Shown piece after piece: positions 37,307-50,359 of a stretch of 64,000 nucleotides of DNA. Positions within the stretch are counted from its first letter, which is position 1. The number at the start of each line of letters is the position of its first letter. The notes below the pieces were generated by a model. It was given only the letters and a program-made list of their open reading frames with translations, searched no databases and had not been told where the DNA came from. Origin of the DNA: Neodontobutis hainanensis (Eukaryota > Chordata > Actinopteri > Gobiiformes > Odontobutidae); contig JALDNG010000466.1 of the NCBI GenBank assembly GCA_024349245.1, positions 124,001 through 188,000 of the forward strand. Direction: 5' to 3'. The translations under genes were made by a program, and so were the position numbers.

Positions 37307-40300
37307 GAATCAATATTGAAGAAGTTTTAAATGTGTATGGAATCACTTTTAATTATTTTTTTATTAAACGTATATCATTTTCTCAAGAAATATCTGTTTG
37401 TTTATTTTGACAGTTGAAGTTAGAATTTTAGTTGCTTATTTTTGAGTGAAATTATTTTCGAGGTTGATACCATTAAAATATTTTTTCATCAAATAAATAA
37501 AAAATTCAAATGTTTTACAACTTTTTCGCTTTAGAAAGTATGTCAAGTAATAATATGAATAAAAGTAAGATATATTCCTGATTTTCAATATTCAAGATAA
37601 AAATTAAATACGTGCCATTAAAATTAACTTTTCAAAAACAATAAAATAGAAGTGACATTGATAAATATGTTATCAGTTTATCTCTGAAATTTGAAATTCT
37701 AATCAATAAAATACTTATTTTTGTCATTTTTGTAAGAGAATGACATCAGGATCTTATAAAACTGTCAATTTTCATTTATTCGTCAAGTCCTTCAAAACAT
37801 AGAACATTTCATTTTAAGATTTTAAATATGCTTAACGCCAACGTATTTTCCTCATATAGTTAGAAAAATATTATATTTGAGATGATTTATACGAAGAGAT
37901 AATAGTTTAAGATTACTATTCAAGTTTTGAGGGTGGAATTTAGTATTATTTCTACTCATAGGATAAACTCAAGTTAAATGTAAGAAAAACACATAAAACC
38001 AATGTAAATCTTTATAAAGCTTTAATATTCTTGTATGTCAAACCCCAAAGTCTAAGTATTCAAAATAATATATTTCAGTAAATATTTCTTAAAATGTTTA
38101 TTTAACGATTTTCATTTCTGATTTAATTTATTTCGTCAGATTTAAACCATTCAAGATAGCAAATAACCTAAAAGTATTTAAGGTTAATTATACTTTACAA
38201 AAATAACTTTAATGCACAAATATAACAAAACTATTGATCTCAAAATCAAGTTTATTTAATTCAATAATAAATTATAAAACTAAATATTTGAAGGATATAT
38301 TTTTACTTGTCGTTTTGAATAAAAATAACATCATGAAAATCCATTAACGATCTTTTCATGTAAGATAATTTTCAAGAATAAAAATAGCTCTCTCTAAAAC
38401 ATGAATTTTTATCAGTATATGATTCTTATAGAGCGTTAATTGTAGTTAAAAGGCAATGATTCAACATGATTTTTAACTCTTGTAAATAGATTCATTTGGC
38501 ATTTATGTAAAACGATTTAAAATATTCTAAAAATTAATATATTTTAATGGGTGAGGCATTCTGATTTGTTAAAGTGTTAAATTAAAAGAGAATATCTCTC
38601 AACGTTTCTTGTTGCTTTAACAAAGTTACAAAAATGTCATGTAATATTTTTACGAAACTCATATTTAAGTTCAAAAATTTTTATTTTACGTTGTTTTATT
38701 TTTTTGAGGTTAAATTAAAGAAAAATGTTTTAATTTTATTCAAATATTTTAATTTGTTAGGTCTCTCTGAGCTATGTAATGCATTGAGAACGTATGCTAA
38801 TTCTAAAATATCTAAATAAAAGTGTTAGTATTATTTATTGATTTGACGTGATAATGAAAATTTTAATAAGAGTTAGAATGTTACCTGAAAAATGTATCAT
38901 AGTTTTTCATTTTTGCATTATCGACCCTTTCATAAAAACGTTTCATAAACAATCAAAATTTTGTCAAATTCAAGGATTATGTTTTATTTTGGTTTTTCTT
39001 AAATAGAGAGGATATCTGGAAATAATTTTCAAAAGTTTTTTTAATTTTGTAACGAGGATAATTTTAAAATTTATGGAAAATTTATTTTGATATCTATTTT
39101 TTTCGTTTAAAATATACAGATGTGAACAACGAGTCCTTATTTCTGATTTTTTTATTTAACGTCACTTTTAATAAATTTAATCCAAAAAATGTGAAATTAT
39201 TTTTCATAAAGAATAGATTTCCAAATTATTGAAACACATAACCACTTTAATTTTATGAATCCTTTCAAAGATAACTTGAAAAAGTGTTAAAATTTCAAGG
39301 TTAATATCTAATTTAATAAATCAAGTATTTCAGATTTAGATAAAATTTTAGGTAAATATAAATCAGAAATCGCATAAAAAAGAAGATGAATTCATCAAAA
39401 AAAGATATTTAAAATAAATGATAATTTATCATTCAGAATGATTTTTGAGATCTTAAAAATATTATTCAACATAAAGATAGCAGTATATTAATAATCGACG
39501 TGATACAAGAAGATAAATGATCTTAAAAATCTAATTCCCTATAAAATAAAATCTATATTCTTAAAAGGGTTAAGTTTTCGATTTTAGGTATCTCTCTTTT
39601 CCAATCTTCATGGATTCTTTTCATTTTAAAAATAGTTTATTAAACCTAAAAAAGTGTAATCTGTTGTCTTTAGGAATATTTTACTTTTGTTAAATCAATA
39701 ATTTTAAATGTTTTTCAATTAAATAATATAATGAATCGTTCGAAAGTGATATTTTTTAAACATTTATATCACTTTTCAGAGATTATATATGTAGTAGTTG
39801 CAGCAAATAGGAAAAGGATAATATTGTTCATTTATTGAATACATATTAAACTCTCATAGTATAAATTGATCTTTGTATCCTGTCAGATTTTAATTTCAAT
39901 ATTTATAATTTGACTAAAATATGAAAAAATACATTCATAATGTAAAATATGACTTTTTCATAAAAGAACAATAAGAATCAAATGCGAACCAAAATGTGGT
40001 CAGTCAATTATGGTTATTAAAAACATAAGTTTTTATCTAGAGAGGTATGGTCTTCGTTGTGTTTAAAATAATGAAAAAGTCATGCTTAAAATTTGATTTT
40101 CCAAATTCCCCAAACGGTCTTTCTTTTGAACGACTGGCCTATTTTTATGTCTAAAACGCTTCTATGAGATATTTGAGGTGAGATTTAAAAATTAAAATAC
40201 AACCCCAAGTTTATTTACGTATTTTAGAAAAATTAAATATCAAAAAAGATATGAATAAATTTTTCTATGGTTTATCGAATTAAAAAAATAATACAAGATT

Positions 40301-41126
40301 AAAAATCAATTTATTTTCTCAATCATAGATTTTTATATTCGAAATGTTTACCTCGACAAGAATAATATGAAACATAATTTTCAATAATTAAAGGAAAAAG
40401 GTAATTTTCTGAATTGACTAAAAAAATAAAATTATCTGATAAGCGTAAAATCTCCTGATTGATGGTATTTTTATCAAATTTCATCTCTTTAAAATGTCTC
40501 TAAATATCATTTATCTTCATCTTTGAAAAGTAAATTGACAATTTGATTTAACCCCTAAAGCAATTCAACTTGTTATTTTTTGAAAAATCAAAAGTTAATA
40601 ATGATGTTGTACATGTTATTTTAGATATAAGCGAACATTTAGTTGAACATGTAAGTGTTTAAAGATTTATTGTTATACCAAACATTTATAAATAGCATTC
40701 GAATGTTTCTTTTTAGTTCATTGAAGAGGATCATTTTAAAAATCAACAGGAAAAATAAAAAATATCTTTTATCCGAAATTTTGTAGCTTTTTTGATTGTT
40801 CAGATCTGTTAAAGTATTTTTGAACTTTTAGAATAACCAAACAAACTATGATTATTTGGCACGTATTTTTCAAACGCTGTCTTGGCCATGATTGCATTAA
40901 ATTATATAAAATCTCAATAAAATTACATATGAGAGTTAAAATCGTCAACGATTAACTCAGATTAAATAAATTTATTCACTTAAAATATATAATTTTTCTC
41001 GATAAATGTAAACCTTATTTTGAATATTCCACCATTGTTAACCTGTTTATTGTGATATATTAAAATATATCTTTGTTTGTAAATCAATAATTCTTGAAAT
41101 AATTCATGATTAAATAGATTTCGAAT
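37307..41126. other. A+T-rich stretch, no gene seen
   Basis: No supportable gene, RNA or repeat. Confidence 0.5.
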
Positions 41127-41161
41127 TAAATAATATGAATGGTCGAAATTCATATTATTTA
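41127..41161. repeat. perfect 14-bp inverted repeat (hairpin)
   Basis: TAAATAATATGAAT and its exact reverse complement are separated by a 7-nt loop (GGTCGAA). No flanking duplication or gene marks it as part of a transposon or terminator. In A+T-rich DNA such palindromes also arise by chance. Confidence 0.7.
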
Positions 41162-44100
41162 TACAATAAATTTAAATATCAGAATTAAACTTAAAGTTAA
41201 GAGTATGATTTACATTAAATATAATCAGCGTAAGAAGGTCTTAATATTAAAACAAAAGGTATAATCTTGAAATTATTATAATTATTTTGGATATTATTTT
41301 AACATGTTAGGCAACAAAAATATTCTTAGAATTTACTTTAAATGTTAGATAGAATATAAGAATAATAGTTTTTAACATATAGTTCATTCAGTATCTGTAA
41401 CATGGTTGAAGTCCCCCTCAGAAGGAAAGCCTAGCTAGAGAAATTAAATGAAGATAATTTCTGAACCATTAAATAAAATTGATGTGAAAGATTTTAATCC
41501 CTGTATCACTGAAAGATTTTATAGGTATCGGTTTCCTTAAAATTTCTGACATATAACTACAAGAAGAATATATTTTGAAACAAATTATCACAGAGAGACT
41601 TAATATAACATATATGATGTAAAATATATGTTCAGACTAAGTACAATTTCAATTTTATTTCCTCAACTTTATTTTAACTTGGATAAAACAAAATTGTAAA
41701 ACGTATAGTTACAAATCTTGATGTTTTAGCTGGTCTTTAACATGTAGATCGATTAAAAGTAAATAGATCTATCAACTATAAATTTCGAATGGATATAAAA
41801 AATTATTTTAATTAATCACGACGTATTAATATAATTTAAGAAAAATGTATGTATAACAAGAAGAAATACTTTGTATTTATAAAAATTTATTATTTTTGAT
41901 ATTTTACAATAACTCAAAAAAGGAAAAACAAATAAACTATGGGGAATAGTATAACCATGTTTAATTTGAGAAATGTCAAAAAGTTTTTAAATTGTCGTAA
42001 ATATAAAAATTTGAAAACATATAAATATTATCCTGTTTTATACAAACATATTATTTAAAATATTTTAATTGTGCCTATCTGATAATCTGTTAAAAGTTAA
42101 CAAAAATATTTTTACATTATAAATTACATTTTTTACAAAAAGGGATGATTTACCACATGAGATTATACAAAAATATGTGAATTATTACGCTTTTAATGTT
42201 TGGGAAAAACAAGAAAAAACTGTGATTTCGATTGAAAAAATTGAATTAGTAGGATTGAACAGATCATTAATCCAAACTTCTATTTACAATTAAACACGAA
42301 TTTATGAAAATTTTAAAGATGGAAATAATTTTTAATTCCAGAAATGGTGCTTTTATAATTATTAAAAAATTATCCATTTTAGATCATTTGTTTTCACTCC
42401 TAATATTAACTGCTTATTCACCAATTTCACTTATATTTGATTCAAACATAAAAACTTGTCGAATCATGAATCAATTTTGTAAACACAAAGATTATTGGGA
42501 TTAATATTCACATAATTTAAATAAGATACATATTCAACGAACTAAAACAGCATACAAGTAAAAACTGTATTTTTGACCATTATAATGTTTCTATCTGAAC
42601 ATTTTATTTTAATTTTTCTATTCAATCTGTGATAAATTACACTTCAGGACCACAGAAGGTAACTTCCTTTTCAATTCAGAAAATGATTCAAATTACAATT
42701 TTAAAACATATATCAAGGAGGTAGATTTTAGTAAAAAAGGTTTTGATTTCTCTTTGGTCTGAATTTAAAGATATTTATAAATATGGAAGAGAAGCATTTC
42801 TGCTTGCGAGAGAATTTAAAACTACGAATAAATAACTCGCTTCCAGTTGTATGTAATTACGTGAGCACCTTTGATTCAAATGTAAGTTTAATTTTTAAAT
42901 AACTTAAAATGTGAGTCAAACCATTATCTTGTCTTTTAATAAGCACATAATATATAATTGATAAATCAAAACGTAATACGTTAAATTGTTTCGATTCTGA
43001 TTTAAATAGAAATGTCACTGTAAAAATTGAAAAACAAATTCATTTTGAATAATTTTTCGACTGCAGAAAAATAAAGAATTTTTAAAAATATTTAAATTCA
43101 TAATTAGAAATAAACTAAATTTATATTTTTAAGAATATTGAATGGCATGGTAAATAATTATAATTTTACTTTCATAAAAATAATTCAAATTATAACATGC
43201 ATATTTAAAAAAAATGATATCAAAAAATTGAAGCTTCATAACCTTAGTTATTTTGGGGTTCAAAAACAAAACAAGCAAAAATAAATTGATTAATAAAGCT
43301 AAATATTTTAGTTTATATTATACTGCCAATTTCAATTATTATATTTTCCTCTCATGCCTAAAGAGTGGAAATAGTATTCTTAAAATAAAATTAGTTATGA
43401 TTACATAAAAATATTTTGATATTATTAAGATTAAAATTATCTTACAAATAGCATTATCCCGTTGACAGTTTTAAAAAATTCAAGAATAAGACACTAATTT
43501 AAGTTTTGAACAGACAAATCTTATTAAAATTCTTTTTAGAGTAAGAAATGAATTCATATTATTCTCAGGAAAAAATGGTATTTTGATGATAATTCGAGAA
43601 AGCACAGTTTGTAAAATTTTTTTGTGATTGACATTTAATGCAAGTAGAATTGGGTAACATTGGTGGGATACATTAAAAGCGACTGATTAATACCATTTAA
43701 AATCATTTTTCAAAATATTTATTTTAATTTTAAATACAATCGAATAATAAAAATGGAGGTATTTTAAAATAAATTTATTGTGGTAGTGATAGTGGATATG
43801 TGACATCTTGTTCTTAAATTCAGGATTTTAACAAAAATTCCACATGAACGTCTTAAATTTTTTTAAATTTAAGATTAAGCAAGTATTGGATTACTTATTG
43901 CAGTATTTTTGAAAAAAACTGATTAAATAAAACACTTTGATCATATGAAGTATTTTTATAAACAGTTTATAGAATAAAATTTCACTATAAATCTCATATA
44001 AATAAAGTTAAAACACAAAAAATATTTTCATGACAGAATAATTGAAGCACTTCGTGGTATAAATTCAATTGAAAATTTTAAATTTAATGAAATAAATGTA

Positions 44101-44411
44101 AAGATCTATAATATATCAAAATGTATACCATATAATAGTCACTTAAGAACACATTTTTGAAAAAATGACGTTTTTAGAGCATTTTAAAATTTATATGGAC
44201 AATTGGATTTGACAATGATGGACATGAAGAATTTTTTACTACTAAAATCTTGAATTATAATTTTAATATTCCAATTATACTAATAGTTCCATTTTTTGAT
44301 GTTTATCTCAAAGTTAGATTGACGTAAGATTTAAATTTAAAATAGTGTTTTTGAACGTATGTCCCCAAATTACAAAAATAATGATTTTAAAGCATACTTT
44401 GAGAATGATAG
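41162..44411. other. A+T-rich stretch, no gene seen
   Basis: Nothing convincing. Just upstream, a small G+C-richer patch at 41,390-41,440 carries a short frame that reads VSVTWLKSPSEGKPS, too short to interpret. Confidence 0.45.
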
Positions 44412-45509
44412 ATGGGTGGATTCTTCGTGTTAGGTTTTTATTATTTTCACAAAAGCTTGAAGAATTATCACGATAAAGTTCATAAAGCAAAAATATTGCA
44501 AGATTTAACATTTACAAAACAAAGATTTAACTACTCTTTGTTTGAATTTTGTGTACTCTTGCCAGAATTACAAGTTAAAGTAACTATTTTGAATTTTTAA
44601 CAGGCTAATGTTTTGAAATACGATTATTCATATACTGTTCAACGATGGATCGATAATAAATGGATAGAATCAGAAAATGAATACAATCACTCAATTTTAA
44701 TAAAAAATATGTTAGTGAGTGAAATTAGCCCATTTCATTCCAATGAAATCGAAAAAATTGAAATTTGGTAATTATATTGTTTCATCAAAGGAGTGATATA
44801 AATAAATGTTCAAAATATTCAGATTTAAATGAAAAACCGCAACAAAATAAATGTAAATTTTCTTGAAATTATTTTAATTTGTCCTTAAATTTCAGTTTTC
44901 AAGAATTCTCAAACTCAATTTAACTGTAATTGTTCCATTGATCAAATAATATTTCAAACAACCATTTATATCCCTCAAATGAGAAATTACAGAATTGCAA
45001 ATGTAAATGTCGTTTAGGGACAATGAAAAATACTGCCAATTAAAGCCAAAATGCCTGAATTGCTTGAATGGCTCCTGTTATAGGAATAACGTCTGTCGAA
45101 AATGTATCTATGGTTGGGCAGGTTATAACTGCACGACTAAAATATGCAAAGGTTTCAAAATATGTAAAAATAAAGGTTAGAATTTTTAATTAATCATAAA
45201 GGAGAATGTGCAGTTCAAAACAAAAAGCGAATATGCAAATGTAAAACTAAATATCATGGGATATATTGCCAGTATTCGACTGGAAAATCTTTTAAAATTC
45301 TTTTACCATCATGTTTTTTTTGTAACTAAAATCAAGATAAAATCAAAAAATATGTGGTTTTAATTTTTTTCTCCATTATGATTTATTTCATATTCTGCTT
45401 GGTTCTTTATTTTGAAGACTGCTGTCACAAACAAAAGCATATCAATCTTTCAAACATTCTTGAAAAGAAGATGTATAAAGTGACAGAAACAAAAAATACA
45501 ATATTTTAA
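44412..45509 (+). CDS. Delta-like EGF-repeat membrane protein (putative Notch ligand)
   Basis: Delta/Serrate ligands sit on the cell surface and activate Notch on neighbouring cells. Proposed exons: 44412-44579, 44604-44767, 44791-44852, 44896-45002, 45046-45175, 45202-45312 and 45337-45509, joining in frame to 304 residues. The N-terminal part (SLFEFCVLLPELQ, then YSYTVQRW) faintly resembles the N-terminal module of Notch ligands. Two EGF-like repeats follow at about 170-196 (CLNGSC, GWAGYNC) and 201-233 (CKNKGEC, CKCKTKYHGIYC). A membrane helix spans about 253-273, and a 31-residue tail ends TKNTIF. The introns of 24, 23, 26 and 24 nt fit the genome's pattern; the two 43-nt introns and exon 4 are uncertain. 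A canonical DSL domain is not visible. The order N-module, EGF, TM suggests a reduced Delta; another EGF-TM protein is possible. An in-frame stop directly precedes the ATG. Confidence 0.72.
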
Positions 45510-45515
45510 AAAAGC

Positions 45516-45521
45516 AATAAA
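45516..45521 (+). terminator. polyadenylation signal of the EGF/TM gene
   Basis: An AATAAA hexamer 7 nt after the TAA stop codon of the Delta-like gene. Close spacing parallels the synaptotagmin gene, suggesting short 3' UTRs in this genome. Confidence 0.45.
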
Positions 45522-48500
45522 TTGTCATTATTTTCTTATTTACTTCATATTTAATAACCTACTGATTATACTAGATATCGCTGATAATCACAAAGGCTTT
45601 TTCCTTTATATTTGTAATTTATTTCAGTAAGTGTTAGTTTTCGTACGTATTTTAGATTTTTTCATTGAATATATTTTTGAGTTGTCTCAATTATAAAAGA
45701 ACTTGATGGACTTGTTTCAGCATAAAACAGGATGTTTTTATTATGAATTCTGAGAGCGAAAAAATAGTAACAAGGAAATAAAAATTGATACTATATAGAT
45801 AATACAAAGTTAAATAAAATTCTTAAATATAAATTTTATGAAATAAATGATAAATATTTTAGAATTGAAAGGAAGTCGCTTTTTTGTTTTGTTTTAATAG
45901 AAATTTCTAACAATAAAAGTTTAAAGATCTTATATTTTATATAAAGATCAGAAAAATTAGACATTTTGGATGTCTAAATATATTTCAAAAGCTGTAACAT
46001 TCAAAATATTAAACGCTTATCATTCTGTTAATGAACAAAGAATTTTTTAATTTTATATAAAATCAAAAATCTATAATTTAATTTAATGACATCAAATCGT
46101 CTTTTAAACATTTATTTGGTATTTTATCCTTAATTTAAACATTATGGCTTAAAAACGATTTTTTAGAAGTTATAAGGAAAAATTAAACAATATTTATCTA
46201 TTATTGTTTGTTCTAAAAAATTTTATCTTCATATAACCAAAAGCAAAAATTAATATATAAGAGGCAAATTAGAATTTTGAAGAGACACACTTACATGTGA
46301 AGGAAAAAAATTATATAAACGCAGATGATTTAGCATTGAGGTATATTATATCATATTTTCATTAAAAGAATAAATTTGCATTATTTTAACCTCGAATCTC
46401 GGATATTTTAATTTTAAATATAATTTTTACATCAAATTGAATACCTTAAATAATCTACAGATTTTAATGTTTCTTTGTAATCAGAATTAAAAATAATTTT
46501 CTTGTTTCAAATTTATTAATTTAAAGAATGTTCCAATTTGAAATATATGTGAACTTTTTCTGTCAAATTAAATGTCACAACTCTTAAATATATTTTGTAA
46601 GATTTTTATTTTCACATAATTATAAAATTTAAGAACGGATATTTCTTTTGTTTTGAAAATGATTTAAATCATCATCTTAGAATTTAAAATCAATTTGTGT
46701 TGAATTAATTTCTTAACATTAGTTTCCTGTTTAACGAATTTTTAACATGCTTGAACGATGAATATCTATTAAGTTATTAAACATTTTTCAGGAGTAAAAT
46801 ACATGATTTCGATTGGTAAAGTTAAATATAAAAGAATGGAAAGAATTTTTCCACTCACAAATTAATGATTTTAAAGTTCTTCAAGAAAAATCTATTATAA
46901 ATATCTGAAAAAATTTCATTGAATATTAAATCTGGATCATGATTTCAAGAAAAGAACTTTCAACAAATCATATTTTATTGTCAATTCATATTTTTGTAAA
47001 ATATAAATTTAAAATATTAGTAAATCACATTGCAATATAATATATCGTCTATAGGCATTACGTAGTGGTGTAATTAAAACTATATACCTCGAAAAGTTAG
47101 TATTGGGTATTTTAATAATCTGTATAGCTTTTAGAAACTTAATCATATTTTGAAATATTGATTTATATCAAAGTAAACTGACTTATGAAGATATTAACTA
47201 AATATAATTAATCGAAAATCTTTTTAAGAGATAAAACTTTTGTATCATATGATTTTCCAATCTTTAAAAATCGTTATAAATTAAAACTTTGCAGGCGAGA
47301 TGAAGATAAAAATCTTTAAATTATTTGATAAATCAGTTTACTTGTAACTTTTATTTTCAAAATTTTAAAAAGATTCTATCAAATTGTTGTTGGTCGATGT
47401 CAGATTTATTTATTTAATAAATACTAAATCATTTAATGAGTAAAGTAAAATGAAAAACTACTTGATATTTCACAAGGATCTTTATATATTTATAATACAT
47501 GTCGTAATCGTCTAACATCAAGTCCAAGAGAGCTATTCGCACTCCTCTATTTTTGTAGCATAATCAGATTTATATGTGAGGGCATTGTGTAGTGATGTAA
47601 TATCCTTTGCTTCATAATCTTTCAAAAATCTCAAATTTCTCTGACATCGATTTGATATATATGTATTTGGTGAAAGATATCTATGTATCATATCTCAATT
47701 TTGGAGGTATATAGTATTAAAAGAATCTTGATATTTTTTTCAAATGCGTGTGAGCAGTTTTATTTGAATAATTTTCAATTATAACGTTCGAGAATGTATT
47801 TTATCGTTGTTAGTATTTTCGAACATTAAACATTCCCAAATAACAGGTAGAAGAATAAATAATGATTTAAAATGTAGATTTTCAAAATAAATTTGTCATA
47901 TTTGCATCTTTTTACACAAAAGTATTCACGACTTTTGTTTATTGTAGGTTAGGAGAAAACATCTATACTTATGAATTCAATATTAAAAGATACTAAGAGT
48001 CCAAAAATATACAGATGTAAGGTTTAAACGTTGCTTCCTGTCGTGACTAGATTTTTATAAATTAAGTAAATATAATTTATGATTGAATTAAATGTTTATG
48101 ACATGGATCTTAAGGCGTAGCCTGCATACTTCTCAGCATTACGTTTTACTTATATATTAAATATATGTCAAATAATTTTATCTATTGAATCAATTAAAAT
48201 ATGTATAATGGCTGTAGTTGATAAAATTCTAACAAAAACAATGTATTTTTGAATGTTCGATTTTTAGAATGTAGATCCTGAGAATAGTTAAAGATATGGC
48301 AAATGATTTTCTGTTAAAATTTAAGGAAATTCGAGAAAATTTTAAAATGAATTTGACAACTTTTTAGGAATATACACGCCTGTAATTTTTATAAAATTTT
48401 ATCTTTACAATTTATTGCATAAATATTAGTTTGTAGAAACTAAATAATTAACTTTCATCTCACGCATGAAGTGAAAAACTACCAGTGAAAATAATTTCAG

Positions 48501-50033
48501 AAAGGTTTTTAGGATTGATTTATGACATTTTGCTTTTAGCATTTTTGTTTAAGGTTAACAAATGATGAGGCAAAATTCATAGTTTGACAATAAAAAGAAT
48601 TTATTTCATATCAAATAAAAAACCAGCCATTGACATACTTATCTTTGTCTCCGTCCCTTAAATGAATAAGTCACAAGAGGTTTCGTTGTATAAATCACCT
48701 AAATTTTGAGGGTGCAAAAAAGATAGTTTTCATATCTGTCATTGTTGAAGGTCTCATAGTTTGAATCAGAGATTTTTCAAATAATTTCTGAAAAAACTAA
48801 TTTAAAATATAACGACGTGATATACAAAAGTGAAGTTTACAAGCCAAACCGAATTTATGTTCTGAAATGATTTTTTTGAAAATAAACGATTTATATATTT
48901 GACTGAAATCAAAGCTTTTCCCACATTCGAATCCGTTAATGCTTTGTGAAGAAGCTACTTTATGCAGTTTGACACAATATTCGAATGCTATTAGTATCAA
49001 CCCTTACGTGAAAATTTATGTATACCTTGTTTTTATTATGACATAAAAGCTTGTCCGACCAAATAACAATCTTCCATACAAAAATTTAAAAGAGAAGTTT
49101 TTTAAGATTTCAAGAGTCATCTGAACTTCAGCAGAAACAGATAAAAATTTACTGACTTGAAAAAACAATAAGTGAATTTTTATAACTGTTGAATGACGAT
49201 TTTAAATGAAGATTCTCAGACTTTCCTTATTTTAACTATGCAAAACGATTTTTTACAAATCCATTCTATTGAGACGTTTATGATGCATTGATCGTATTGC
49301 AAGTAGAACTCATTGATTAAGGCTAATTTTGATAAAAACAGTTATAGTTTGGCTTTGAGAGTTGCATTAATATCTATTTGCAGAAAGTTTTTGTGATAAA
49401 CAAAATCTATGAATGAGAATAATTAGGAGATTGGCAATTAATATTTGTAAGAATAAAAATTACCATTATTTAAAAAGAATGATATCTAATCTAAATTATA
49501 ACATGACAAAGGTTAGTCTATAGACTTCGTCAAGAATGATCAAATCAAATTAATCTCCAAATGTTCAGAGATTCGTTTCAAACAAACAAAACCAAATTTC
49601 AAATTAATTATAGATTAAATAGAGTAGACACATTTTTATTTATTTTTTGCAATACGTTTTATAAATTGTCACAATTTTTCTTTCTAGATATAATACCTCT
49701 CAAATTTGCGTACGCTTCAGTTCACATAAATTATATTGTTGAAAAATGAGACCTCATTACGAAAAATATTTGGTACCACTGAGGCATGTTATTTTACTTC
49801 AAACGAATATTGAAAATTAGAAGAGTAAAAGAAAATTTACTTCAAAGAAAATTTCAGTCTTTATATTTAAAAATAAATTTTTCATCTTCAAGATTTTAAA
49901 TTAAATTTTATTTCAATGAATTGAATACTAATTCCTTAGTCAATTTTAAATGTTTCTATTTTATTCCTCTGAGTTTTTGTTCATTTAGTTTGTAACTCCA
50001 AACGAACTTATGCCTCAAGTTAAGGTTTAAGTT
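45522..50033. other. A+T-rich stretch, no convincing gene
   Basis: A plus-strand frame open for about 48 codons at 47,446-47,592 has good composition (includes NTCRNRLTSSPREL) but no ATG and no clear splice sites. A minus-strand frame of 67 codons at 48,797-49,000 is similar. Neither is strong enough to call. Confidence 0.4.
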
Positions 50034-50198
50034 ATGAACAGAGAAGAGGGTCAGATTTTTAAAATAGGTAGTCTCTCTACCCGATTACATGGAGGATACA
50101 TAACCAAAAGAATTAAAAAAAAGACGTTTAATAGAAAGAGTGTAATTGACCATATAAATTTTTCGAAAGAATCCCTGGCCGGTTTATTTCATTCTTAG
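50034..50198 (+). CDS. possible small basic protein or first exon
   Basis: An ATG-started frame of 54 codons, MNREEGQIFKIGSLSTRL onward, rich in Lys, Arg and Ser, with raised G+C over 50,040-50,240. A second frame, open about 60 codons and overlapping it, runs from 50,143 to about 50,355 and contains CKNIYTSKGRVVCSK after a TTCATTCTTAG acceptor. The two could be joined by a 17-nt segment starting GTTTAT, but that is shorter than the proven introns. The minus strand also has a 46-codon frame here with a hydrophobic run. Unidentified. Confidence 0.3.
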   Translation: MNREEGQIFKIGSLSTRLHGGYITKRIKKKTFNRKSVIDHINFSKESLAGLFHS

Positions 50199-50359
50199 AT
50201 TGCAAAAACATTTACACCAGTAAGGGCAGGGTCGTTTGTTCTAAAATAAAAATTCTTTATCGTCGTTTAAAACAAAATTTTCTTCTTAAATGTTTTAAAT
50301 TAACTGTTTTAAGTGTAAAAATGATTAAAAAAGTAAATAAATATCCTACCTTATAATTT

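Noticed and set aside
45322..45336. 15-nt GT-AG segment as the intron before the membrane exon of the Delta-like gene
   Set aside because: A 24-nt intron starting at 45,313 fits equally in frame and matches the proven size class.
47446..47592. 48-codon plus-strand frame of good composition
   Set aside because: No ATG, no clear acceptor or donor, and length within chance.
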